From positions 1-5,134 of the forward strand of contig DFBW01000006.1 of assembly GCA_002366775.1 (NCBI GenBank): a DNA stretch of 5,134 nucleotides, given 5' to 3'. This stretch comes from Roseovarius sp. UBA3070 (lineage in GTDB: Bacteria > Pseudomonadota > Alphaproteobacteria > Rhodobacterales > Rhodobacteraceae). A program made the position numbers and the translations under genes. The notes under the pieces are model-generated. The model was not told where the DNA came from. It searched no databases and saw only the letters and a list, made by a program, of their open reading frames with translations. This document shows positions 1-5,134 of this stretch, in pieces. Within the stretch, counting starts at the first letter, position 1, and each line of letters opens with the position of its first letter.

Positions 1-301
1 GCAAGCCACGGCCACCTATGAGCATGAATTGCTGGCCGATATGCTGACCAAGAAGAAGATGCTGCCTTACCGCGCACGGGTGCGGGCGCGTACAATTGAT
101 GAATTTGACGGCTGGGTGCGCCATGACGGCGAAGAGTTTTTGTATGTGCTGACGGGGGTGATCAAGCTGTTCACCGAATTTTATGAACCGGCTGTGATGC
201 GCCGAGGCGATTGCGCCTATTATGATGCCTCCATGGGCCATAACGCGATTTCAGTCAGTGATGAAGACGCTACCATTTTGTGGGTGACGTCTGTGGTGTA
301 G
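1..301 (+). CDS. XRE-family transcriptional regulator with C-terminal cupin domain (3' part only)
   Basis: The frame is open from the first bases of the window (first full codon at 2) to a TAG at 299-301, giving 99 residues with no convincing start, so the gene begins upstream. What is visible is a complete cupin fold: motif 1 is RHDGEEFLYVLTG (residues 40-52 of the visible part) and motif 2 is GDCAYYDASMGHN (69-81), followed by a closing strand ending ILWVTSVV. Cupin ends of this type, with EFYEP between the two motifs and a YYD..MGH signature, are known in XRE-type one-component regulators, where an N-terminal helix-turn-helix binds DNA and the cupin senses a small ligand. The ligand cannot be read from sequence. 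The HTH lies outside the window, so the regulator call rests on resemblance; a stand-alone cupin protein is the alternative. The gene converges on the minus-strand lipoprotein gene at 406-519. Confidence 0.8.
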   Translation, partial: QATATYEHELLADMLTKKKMLPYRARVRARTIDEFDGWVRHDGEEFLYVLTGVIKLFTEFYEPAVMRRGDCAYYDASMGHNAISVSDEDATILWVTSVV

Positions 302-405
302 CTAAACCGCGCAGCGTTGTGCAGGCACGCAAAAACTGCGCGATCTGCTAAGATCACGGTCAAGGTGCCTTGGTCATCCTGATTGGGCGAATTAGTGTTA
401 CCGGG

Positions 406-519
406 TTAGAACCAGCTTTGCACGCCGCGGGCCGCGCCCGATACGTCCTGACCGATGCCATCGACCGTCGCACAGCCTGCCATCAAGGTGACAAGCCCCA
501 AAACGAAGAGATGTTTCAT
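406..519 (-). CDS. entericidin A/B-like small lipoprotein
   Basis: A 37-residue reading frame starts with ATG at 519 and stops with TAA at 406-408. It begins MKHLFVLGLVTLMAGC, a basic start, a hydrophobic stretch and a lipobox-like MAGC with the lipidated cysteine at residue 16. The mature part is CATVDGIGQDVSGAARGVQS followed by WF. The pattern C-x-T-V-x-G-x-G-x-D after the lipobox is the hallmark of entericidin-type lipoproteins, which are usually 35-50 residues long. A Shine-Dalgarno-like GAGG lies 7 bases before the ATG. The gene follows the solute-binding protein gene by only 38 bases with no terminator between, so the two may share a transcript. In E. coli EcnA and EcnB are an antidote/toxin lipoprotein pair; for single alphaproteobacterial copies the role is unknown, probably envelope-related. 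The residue before A-G-C is Met rather than the commoner Leu, a mild deviation. Exact family assignment was not verified by search. Confidence 0.75.
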   Translation of the reverse strand: MKHLFVLGLVTLMAGCATVDGIGQDVSGAARGVQSWF

Positions 520-557
520 TGTTTTGCCTCAGTAGTTTATTGTAACTGCTCGTGTTT

Positions 558-2378
558 TTATTGCGCCCACCATACCTCAGGTAGGAAGTGAATTCCATCC
601 CCGTAGATCGGCAGGCGGTCTTTTGCGTATGTCAGCTGTTTCAGATGTGCCACACGCCCGACAGAATATTGATGGATTGGGATCACATAGCGCCCGGCCG
701 TCAGCACACGGTCCAGCGCACGGGTCGCGGCGATGAAGTCTTCGCGGGTTTTGGATGTCAGCATGGCGCGGATCATCGCATCTGCGGCGGGGTTTTTCAT
801 ACCCATCAGGTTGCGGCTGCCGGGTTGATCCGCGGCCTCGGACCCCCAATACAGCGCCTGTTCATTGCCGGGGCTAAGGGACAGGGATCGGCGGATGAAG
901 GTGATGTCATAGTCAAAGGCGGCTTCGCGCTCGGAGTATTGCGCTTTGTCGATTTGCTGGATGTTCAGGCCAATACCCAGCCGACTAAGCGCGCCGGCAT
1001 AGATATCCATGATCGCTGTGGCTTGCTGGATCAGCGCGTCTTGCTTTAGCAACACGTTCAGTTCCAGCGGTTGGCCATTGGCATTCTTCAACACGCCGTC
1101 CTGAACGCTCCAGCCGGCTTGCTCCAGCAGTTTGATTGCCTTGCGCAGGTTGGCACGGTTGCGTTTGGTGCCATCAGATTGGGGCAGGGTGTAGCCCTCA
1201 ATTGTGCCGGGCATCAGATCACCGCGAAAGGGGATCAGCAGCTCAAGCACCCGGCCCGTGGCGGGGCCGTCTTGCATGGCCAGCTCGGAATTTGAAAAAT
1301 ACGAGGAGATGCGCGGCTGGCGCCTACCGGTGAGGGTGTCATTGATGTACTCAAAGTTGAAGGCGTACATAAGCGCCTCGCGCACCCGCCAATCATCCAG
1401 CGGCGCACGACGCGTGTTGAGCACAAACCCGGTGATGCCCGAGGGCTTGTGATGGGGGATTTCGGATTTGACGATATCGCCGCGCTGCACGGCGGGGAAA
1501 TCATACTGGACCTCCCAACGCTCTGCGTTAAATTCGCGCACAAATGATATGGCTTGCGCCTTGAACGCCTCTTTCATCACGGTGTCGTCGCCGTAAAATT
1601 CAATACGGATCTCATCAAAGTTGTTGGTGCCCCGGCGCAGGGCCAAATCCTTGCCCCAATATTCGGGGTTGCGTTTCAGCACGACATTTCGGTCGATCTC
1701 AAAGCTGTCTACGGTGTAGGGCGCTGTGCCAATTGGAATTTCCCCGAACCCGGCATCAGCAAAATCACGCCCGTCCCATTGGGCCTTTTTCAGGATTGGG
1801 CGCAGCCCGGCAATCAAGGCCAACTCGCGGTCCTCAACATTAAAAACCATGCGCACGCTGCGCGGGCCGGTGGCGGTGATGCTTTCGATTTTCTGCCACA
1901 ACCCGGCGTAGCGCAAATTGCCAACGGTACCCAAAGTTTCATAGGACCAGATCACATCTTCGACGGTGACGGGCGATCCATCAGAAAAACGCGCCCCTTC
2001 GCGCAGGGTAAATTCGACCCAATCGCGCGAATCGGATGTCTCGACCGATTCGGCCAGAAGGCCATAAAGTGTGAAAGGTTCATCATATGAGCGCCCCATC
2101 AGGGATTCGTACGCCAAAAACCTGAGCTGCCAGGGCGGGGTGCCTTTGCGGGCGAAAGGATTGAGCGAATCAAAGCCCCCAACATTACCAGTGATCAACT
2201 GCCCGCCCTTGGGCGCATCCGGGTTGGCATAGGGCAGAGACACAAAATCCGGTGGTAAGGCGGGGTCGCCATACATAGCTATGCCATGGGCGGGCTGCGC
2301 CTGTGCCGCGGCAGTAGACAAAATGATCGTCAAAATCAGTGCAGCGGGCCGCAATGAGCGGAAAAATTCTGATCTCAT
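558..2378 (-). CDS. ABC transporter substrate-binding protein, family 5 (YejA-like, peptide-type)
   Basis: The 606-residue product matches the usual YejA length. It starts with a Sec signal peptide: basic residues R2/R7/R10, a hydrophobic core ALILTIILSTAAA, and an AQA|Q cleavage site after residue 27, with no lipobox, so a soluble periplasmic protein is expected. Mature features are the YejA-type opening GDPALPPDFVSLPYANPDAP with KGG (37-59), YESLMGRSYDEPFTLYGLLA (90-109), and the SBP_bac_5 core segment around FSDGSPVTVEDVIWSY (131-146). A later LNTRRAPLDDWRVREALMYA segment is also typical of family 5 binding proteins. The family captures oligopeptides and, in enterobacteria, microcin C-like compounds for an ABC importer. 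The start at 2378 is supported by AAGGA 11 bases upstream and by the position of the signal peptide. No permease or ATPase gene (yejB, yejE, yejF type) lies next to it: the upstream neighbour is divergent and the downstream one is a small lipoprotein. The ligand cannot be named from the sequence. Confidence 0.9.
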   Translation of the reverse strand: MRSEFFRSLRPAALILTIILSTAAAQAQPAHGIAMYGDPALPPDFVSLPYANPDAPKGGQLITGNVGGFDSLNPFARKGTPPWQLRFLAYESLMGRSYDEPFTLYGLLAESVETSDSRDWVEFTLREGARFSDGSPVTVEDVIWSYETLGTVGNLRYAGLWQKIESITATGPRSVRMVFNVEDRELALIAGLRPILKKAQWDGRDFADAGFGEIPIGTAPYTVDSFEIDRNVVLKRNPEYWGKDLALRRGTNNFDEIRIEFYGDDTVMKEAFKAQAISFVREFNAERWEVQYDFPAVQRGDIVKSEIPHHKPSGITGFVLNTRRAPLDDWRVREALMYAFNFEYINDTLTGRRQPRISSYFSNSELAMQDGPATGRVLELLIPFRGDLMPGTIEGYTLPQSDGTKRNRANLRKAIKLLEQAGWSVQDGVLKNANGQPLELNVLLKQDALIQQATAIMDIYAGALSRLGIGLNIQQIDKAQYSEREAAFDYDITFIRRSLSLSPGNEQALYWGSEAADQPGSRNLMGMKNPAADAMIRAMLTSKTREDFIAATRALDRVLTAGRYVIPIHQYSVGRVAHLKQLTYAKDRLPIYGDGIHFLPEVWWAQ

Positions 2379-2436
2379 ATTGGCAACAATCCTTAATCGC
2401 TCTTGTTTTGTTGAGGCCTTAGGTAATAGGGGTTTT

Positions 2437-2541
2437 ATGTCTTTTCAAACTTTTAGCTTGGCCGACGGCACTGAAACGCATATAAAGGGGTCACTGCTCG
2501 ATAGGTTTCTTGCCTGTATGAAACCTGCCTCAATAACTTAA
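2437..2541 (+). CDS. possible small protein or leader peptide, 34 aa, unrecognised
   Basis: An ATG at 2437 opens a 34-codon frame, product beginning MSFQTFSLADGTETHIKGSL and ending LACMKPASIT, with TAA at 2539-2541. An AGGGG lies 4 bases before the ATG, a usable though tight Shine-Dalgarno. The stop codon overlaps the first arm of a strong intrinsic terminator (2540-2568), the arrangement expected when a short translated gene or leader is followed directly by its terminator. The product has no signal peptide, membrane segment or familiar motif, and no run of a single amino acid that would suggest a classical amino-acid attenuator. The frame stays open upstream into the antisense of the solute-binding gene, but that extension looks like shadow coding. 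It could equally be a non-coding RNA by chance containing a frame, see the RNA candidate at the same place. Confidence 0.3.
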   Translation: MSFQTFSLADGTETHIKGSLLDRFLACMKPASIT

Positions 2542-2568
2542 CGCCAGCTTCGTGCTGGCGTTTTTTTT
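2540..2568 (+). terminator. strong intrinsic terminator
   Basis: Arms AACGCCAGC (2540-2548) and GCTGGCGTT (2554-2562) pair perfectly over 9 bp around a TTCGT loop and run into eight consecutive T (2561-2568). On the opposite strand no T-run follows, so it acts only on plus-strand transcripts. It ends the short transcript upstream and insulates bdhA, which starts 83 bases after it. If the upstream transcript is instead the long leader of bdhA, this would be an attenuator. Confidence 0.9.
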
Positions 2569-2580
2569 GTGCCCAACACT

Positions 2581-2609
2581 TTGATGGATCGGCGTGCAAT
2601 CTCTAACGT
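2581..2609 (+). promoter_or_regulatory. possible bdhA promoter
   Basis: TTGATG at 2581-2586 and TAACGT at 2604-2609 are separated by 17 bases, giving a plausible but poor -35/-10 pair (the -10 matches the consensus at only three positions). It lies between the terminator at 2540-2568 and the bdhA ribosome binding site, where a promoter for bdhA must be if the terminator is efficient. Position is the main support. Confidence 0.2.
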
Positions 2610-2635
2610 CAGGAATTATGCTGCACCTGCAAATT

Positions 2636-2641
2636 AAGGAG
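2636..2641 (+). promoter_or_regulatory. ribosome binding site that fixes the bdhA start
   Basis: AAGGAG is a near-perfect Shine-Dalgarno site. It sits 9 bases before the ATG at 2651 and only 3 bases before the in-frame ATG at 2645. The spacing favours 2651, and the resulting MSVAGKTAIVTG start agrees with the family. The in-frame GTG at 2594 would add 19 residues with no family counterpart. Confidence 0.75.
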
Positions 2642-2650
2642 TGCATGGAC

Positions 2651-3424
2651 ATGAGCGTAGCAGGCAAGACCGCGATTGTAACCGGATCAACATCAGGCAT
2701 CGGGCTGGGCATTGCCACTGAATTGGCCCGTGCGGGCGCCAATGTGGTGCTGAACTCATTCACCGATTCGCAAGATGACCACGCGTTGGCCAAAACACTG
2801 GCCGAGGAGCACGGCGTCGAGGTGCGCTATATTCAGGCGGATATGTCAAAATCCGATGAATGCCGTGGGTTGGTCGAAGCGGCGGGCCGTTGCGATATTC
2901 TGGTGAACAATGCGGGCATTCAATATGTGGCGCCAATTACCGAGTTTCCGGTGGACAAATGGGATGCAATCATTGCGATCAACATGTCGTCGGCATTTCA
3001 CACCACGGCAGCTGCCTTGCCGATGATGCGCGCCGCTGGCTGGGGACGGGTGATCAACATAGCGTCGGCTCACGGGTTGCGCGCCAGCCCGTTCAAATCG
3101 GCCTATGTCACCGCCAAGCATGGGGTGGTTGGCATGACCAAGGTTGTAGCGCTGGAAACCGCCAAAGAGGCGATCACCTGCAATGCGATTTGCCCGGGCT
3201 ATGTGCTGACACCTTTGGTTGAGGCGCAAATTCCGGACACGGCCAGGGAATACGGCATTTCGCAGGATGAGGCGATTGAGAAGGTGATTTTGCTCAAGCA
3301 GCCCTCCAAGGAGTTTGTGACGGTTGAACAATTGGCGGGAATGGCGATGTTTCTGTGTTCGGATGCGGCGGCGCAAATGACAGGGACAACAATGACGGCG
3401 GATGGTGGCTGGACGGCGCAGTAG
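2651..3424 (+). CDS. bdhA: D-3-hydroxybutyrate dehydrogenase (short-chain dehydrogenase)
   Basis: The product, 257 residues, oxidises D-3-hydroxybutyrate to acetoacetate with NAD+ in the cytoplasm, in ketone-body and polyhydroxybutyrate metabolism. It is a single Rossmann-fold SDR. The nucleotide-binding motif TGSTSGIG is at 11-18, NNAG at 86-89, and the catalytic tetrad is N111, S139, Y152 and K156 (YVTAK at 152-156). The residues known in the Pseudomonas fragi enzyme to hold the substrate carboxylate (Gln94, His144, Lys152, Gln196, Trp257) all appear here at a constant offset of three: Q91, H141, K149, Q193 and W254. That separates it from the many generic SDRs. The C-terminus DGGWTAQ is typical for the family. 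The gene stands alone on its strand: a terminator precedes it and it converges on the DUF502 gene. It is intact with no oddities. The start is set by the AAGGAG site 9 bases upstream. Confidence 0.93.
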   Translation: MSVAGKTAIVTGSTSGIGLGIATELARAGANVVLNSFTDSQDDHALAKTLAEEHGVEVRYIQADMSKSDECRGLVEAAGRCDILVNNAGIQYVAPITEFPVDKWDAIIAINMSSAFHTTAAALPMMRAAGWGRVINIASAHGLRASPFKSAYVTAKHGVVGMTKVVALETAKEAITCNAICPGYVLTPLVEAQIPDTAREYGISQDEAIEKVILLKQPSKEFVTVEQLAGMAMFLCSDAAAQMTGTTMTADGGWTAQ

Positions 3425-3430
3425 TTTCGA

Positions 3431-3446
3431 ATTGCCTGGTGGCAAT
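3431..3446. repeat. short perfect stem-loop after bdhA
   Basis: ATTGCC and GGCAAT form a perfect 6-bp stem around the tetraloop TGGT, seven bases after the bdhA stop. No T-run follows on either strand, so it is not a canonical intrinsic terminator, but it could protect the 3' end of the bdhA transcript or contribute to a bidirectional end between the convergent genes. Confidence 0.4.
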
Positions 3447-3450
3447 CCGA

Positions 3451-3504
3451 CCGGGTGGGGGCCAGCCCCCACACCCCCGGGATATTTGCAGCAAGAAGAT
3501 GGGC
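3451..3504. repeat. GC-rich intergenic stem-loop repeat, Rhodobacteraceae type
   Basis: GTGGGGGC (3455-3462) and GCCCCCAC (3465-3472) form a perfect 8-bp inverted repeat with only CA between, followed by ACCCCCGGGATATTTGCAGC and an A/G-rich AAGAAGATGGGC tail. From general knowledge, units of this architecture (G-run/C-run hairpin, ACCCCCGGG, ATATTT, then a purine-rich tail) recur between genes in many Rhodobacteraceae genomes, usually at gene 3' ends. Only one copy lies in this window, so repetition is not shown here. It sits between convergent genes, which fits a transcript-end or terminator-like role. The outer limits are approximate. Confidence 0.6.
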
Positions 3505-3560
3505 AAAACCTCTGGTTCAGATTTTGCGCGAAACGCTTTGAATGCGTCAGAGCGCAGGAG

Positions 3561-4250
3561 TTAGTCTTCTTCCTCGACCACGCCGCCATTTTGATCCGGA
3601 TAAACCAGTCCGGCTGAAATCACCAGTTTGGCGGCTTCTTCCACGCTCATGTCCAGCTCGATCACATCTTCTTTGGGGAGGAACAGCAAAAAGCCTGAGG
3701 TTGGATTGGGCGTTGTGGGTAGGAAGATGCTCATCAAAGCGCCCGAGGTTTCTGCACGTTCCGCGATTTCGCCCTTGGCTGTGGTTGAGATAAACCCAAT
3801 CGCCCAAATGCCTTTGCGCGGGTATTGAATGAGGCAAGCCTTTTCAAAGCTGCGTTCGGATTGGGCAAAGACCGTTTCGGCAATCTGTTTGACGCCGGAA
3901 TAGATGGTGCGCACCACGGGCATGCGATCAACCAGGGATTCCGCGAAATTGATCAGCGACTTACCAATCAATCCCTTGGCAATCCAGCCCACCACGATGG
4001 TGAAGATCAAGAAGATAAACACCCCGATGCCGCGCAGGTTGATGCCGATATATTTCTCAGGTTGGAACGTATAAGGCACGAGTGGCAGCACCACACCATC
4101 GACCCAGCCAATGATCCCCCAGACCAACCAGACGGTCAGCGCCACAGGGGCAATCACGACAATGCCGGTCAGAAAGCTGGCGCGCAGCCCGGCAAACCGG
4201 CCCGGCTTGCGCGGCGGCGGAGGAGTGTTCTCATCAAAGGGTGTGTTCAT
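3561..4250 (-). CDS. DUF502 family inner-membrane protein
   Basis: The 229-residue product shows the two-helix layout of the DUF502 family. A proline-rich cytoplasmic start (NTPPPPRKPGRF, 8-19) precedes a first membrane segment around 25-49 (FLTGIVVIAPVALTVWLVWG begins it) and a second around 74-96 (GIGVFIFLIFTIVVGWIAKG). A conserved block follows at 101-128 including ESLVDRMPVVRTIYSGVKQ, then a soluble domain with FLPTTPNPTSGFLLFLPKED at 176-195 and an acidic EEED end. The biochemical function of the family is unknown. The ATG at 4250 is preferred because it gives a family-like start, although its Shine-Dalgarno is weak; a TTG at 4277 would add nine residues. The gene follows psuG by 66 bases on the same strand, so read-through from psuG is possible. 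It converges on bdhA. Confidence 0.85.
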   Translation of the reverse strand: MNTPFDENTPPPPRKPGRFAGLRASFLTGIVVIAPVALTVWLVWGIIGWVDGVVLPLVPYTFQPEKYIGINLRGIGVFIFLIFTIVVGWIAKGLIGKSLINFAESLVDRMPVVRTIYSGVKQIAETVFAQSERSFEKACLIQYPRKGIWAIGFISTTAKGEIAERAETSGALMSIFLPTTPNPTSGFLLFLPKEDVIELDMSVEEAAKLVISAGLVYPDQNGGVVEEED

Positions 4251-4292
4251 CAGGCAGGGCCCGTCACTATAGGTCAACCGCTATGTAAGCAG

Positions 4293-4329
4293 AAAATTGC
4301 CCCGCGACAATGGGGGCTATCGTGCCCCC
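4293..4329 (-). terminator. possible psuG terminator with two competing hairpins
   Basis: On the minus strand the end of psuG reads GGGGGC-ACGATA-GCCCCC (plus 4312-4329), a perfect 6-bp stem spanning the stop codon. The C-run can instead pair downstream as GCCCC with GGGGC (plus 4313-4317 with 4299-4303, 9-base loop), followed by AATTTTC (4298 down to 4292). The second, downstream form resembles a weak intrinsic terminator. The two hairpins share the same C-run and so exclude one another. The T-tract is short, so termination may be partial and leave DUF502 co-transcribed. Confidence 0.35.
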
Positions 4330-5134
4330 GATGATGCCAGCTCAATAGCAATCGAAGCTGCAAGGCGGGCATTGTTGAGCACCAAAGCTATATTCGCCTT
4401 AAGGGATTGGGTTTCACTCAGCTCGTATAGCCGCGCCAATAAGAAGGGTGTGACGGCTTTGCCGGTGATGCCTTTTGTGTCGGCTTCTGTCTGGGCCTGG
4501 ATAATCATGGGGGCCAGAATATCGGCCGGAATTTCATCGCCCAAGGGGATGGGATTGGCAATAAGCTGTCCGCCGGGCAGGCCGAGACGAGCCCGCATCT
4601 GATGCGCACGGGCGATTTCGCCAGCAGTATCCATGCGCAAGGGGGCTGTCAGTTCCGAGGTGGCTGACCAAAAGGCGGGCAGGGCATTTTGACCATAGGC
4701 GATGACTGGCACACCAAGCGTTTCCAGCACCTCCAGCGTTTTGGGCAGGTCCAGAATGGCCTTAGCCCCGGCGCAAACCACTGTGACGGGGGTTTGCGCC
4801 AGTTCCTGCAAGTCGGCCGAGATATCAAACGTGTCGGATGCGCCACGATGCACGCCGCCGATGCCTCCGGTGGCGAACACCTGGATATCCGCCAGATGCG
4901 CCGCAATCATGGTGGCGGCGACAGTGGTGGCCCCTGTGCGCCCCTGCGCCATAGAGACCGCCAGATCAGCACGGCTGAGTTTGGCGACATTCCGGGCCTT
5001 GGCCAATGTTTCCAACTATGCCCCGGTCAGACCCACATGCTATTGCCCATCAAACACCGCGATGGTGGCAGGTGTGGCACCGGCATCTCGTACGGTCTGC
5101 TCAACCAAAAGGGCAGTGTGCTGGTTTTGCGGAT
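4317..5134 (-). pseudogene. psuG: pseudouridine-5'-phosphate glycosidase, interrupted by two in-frame TAG codons, 5' end outside window
   Basis: PsuG reversibly splits pseudouridine 5'-phosphate into uracil and ribose 5-phosphate. The 232-residue stretch below 5015 is clearly PsuG: GATTVAATMIAAHLADIQVF, ATGGIGGVHRGA, TFDISADLQELA, VTVVCAGAKAILDL, TPFLLARLYELS and the NIALVLNNA end. Against E. coli numbering Lys93, Asp149, Lys166 (the Schiff-base lysine) and Asn289 match K12, D68, K85 and N208 of this stretch at constant spacing. Upstream in the same frame the conserved N-terminal part continues: PQNQHTALLVEQTVRDAGAT, PATIAVFDGQ, a TAG (5040-5042), HVGLTGA, a TAG (5016-5018), then LETLAKA. Both stops fall inside a family-conserved stretch where amino acids are expected, each one substitution from a likely sense codon. 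The active-site glutamate (Glu31) lies beyond the window end. A restart at the TTG at 5015 would lose that glutamate and so probably be inactive. No frameshift or other damage is visible, so loss is recent, or the stops are sequence errors. Confidence 0.8.

Larger units (their letters stand above)
2430..2568 (+). ncRNA. candidate small structured RNA ending at an intrinsic terminator
   Basis: A strong plus-strand terminator at 2540-2568 has no recognisable gene ahead of it, because the previous gene is on the other strand and points away. Something must be transcribed from between about 2380 and 2500. The segment contains a perfect 7-bp stem, AGGTTTC at 2503-2509 and GAAACCT at 2520-2526 with a 10-base loop, a single-stranded-looking A-rich linker, then the terminator hairpin. 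The upstream part, around 2431-2456, is T-rich and appears unstructured. This fits a small RNA of roughly 100-150 nt, or the leader of a short transcript carrying the 34-codon frame. The 5' end given is a guess, since no clear -10/-35 pair could be assigned. No known RNA family was recognised. Confidence 0.35.

Noticed and set aside
308..342. Inverted repeat CGCGCAG / CTGCGCG with a 21-base loop just after the cupin gene, followed by GATCT-GCTA-AGATC (342-355) and CAAGG-TG-CCTTG (361 region)
   Set aside because: No T-run follows on the plus strand, the loop of the first is long and the other stems are short. On the minus strand a T5 follows GATCT/AGATC only after six bases. Not good enough to call a terminator for either convergent gene.
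2281..2436. Upstream in-frame extension of the 34-codon frame across the start of the solute-binding gene
   Set aside because: It is antisense to a signal-peptide coding region, has no ribosome binding site, and the residues are what shadow translation of GC-rich coding DNA gives.
2379..2450. Possible minus-strand promoter for the solute-binding gene starting from TTGAAA (complement of 2443-2448)
   Set aside because: A 17-base spacer gives a -10 of TACCTA, and the better TATTAC comes after only 14 bases. Neither is convincing.
2846..3589. Long open frames antisense to bdhA and to the other main genes
   Set aside because: They mirror GC-rich coding sequence on the other strand, are rich in Arg, His and Pro, and resemble no family; the sense genes are well supported.
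4251..4280. TTGACC followed by TATAGT upstream of the DUF502 gene as a promoter
   Set aside because: The two hexamers abut with no spacer, so they cannot form a -35/-10 pair, and no suitable -35 lies 17 bases before TATAGT.
5016..5042. TAG as a recoded sense codon (alternative genetic code or pyrrolysine)
   Set aside because: Three genes in the window, including psuG itself, use TAG as their natural stop, and nothing about the expected residues suggests pyrrolysine.
1..5134. CRISPR array, insertion sequence, tRNA, attachment site or toxin-antitoxin operon
   Set aside because: No direct repeat series, transposase, terminal inverted repeats, tRNA-like fold or paired toxin/antitoxin genes were seen.

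Overview
The window reads as a piece of alphaproteobacterial chromosome, most likely from the Rhodobacteraceae (Roseobacter group). The pointers are a Roseobacter-style XRE/cupin regulator, a YejA-type solute-binding protein, a 3-hydroxybutyrate dehydrogenase, a DUF502 membrane protein next to a pseudouridine-5'-phosphate glycosidase, moderate GC with Shine-Dalgarno sites, and a GC-rich stem-loop repeat after the dehydrogenase gene of a kind I recall as widespread between genes in this family. The assignment is inferred from gene content and protein resemblance; there is no rRNA or other marker here.

Layout: (1) 1-301, plus strand, the C-terminal cupin domain of a regulator whose HTH half lies before the window. 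(2) 406-2378, minus strand, a periplasmic peptide-type solute-binding protein (YejA family) followed 38 bases later by a 37-codon entericidin-like lipoprotein gene that is easy to miss because it is so short. (3) 2379-2650, a divergent intergenic region holding a small 34-codon reading frame and/or structured RNA that ends exactly at a strong intrinsic terminator (2540-2568), then the leader of the dehydrogenase gene. (4) 2651-3424, plus strand, bdhA, with every catalytic and substrate-binding residue of the family visible. (5) 3425-3560, a convergent intergenic region with two stem-loops, one being the GC-rich repeat. (6) 3561-4250, minus strand, a two-helix DUF502 inner-membrane protein. (7) 4317-5134, minus strand, psuG, running off the window end and interrupted by two in-frame TAG codons 24 bases apart in an otherwise well-conserved reading frame.

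The genes do not form one pathway. bdhA serves ketone-body/polyhydroxybutyrate use, psuG serves pseudouridine breakdown, and the solute-binding protein serves peptide-type uptake, here without its permease and ATPase genes. No mobile element, CRISPR array, tRNA or rRNA is visible. The points most worth a second look are the double-amber psuG, the terminator-linked small transcript at about 2430-2568, and the small lipoprotein gene. I did not find convincing evidence of a new multi-gene system.
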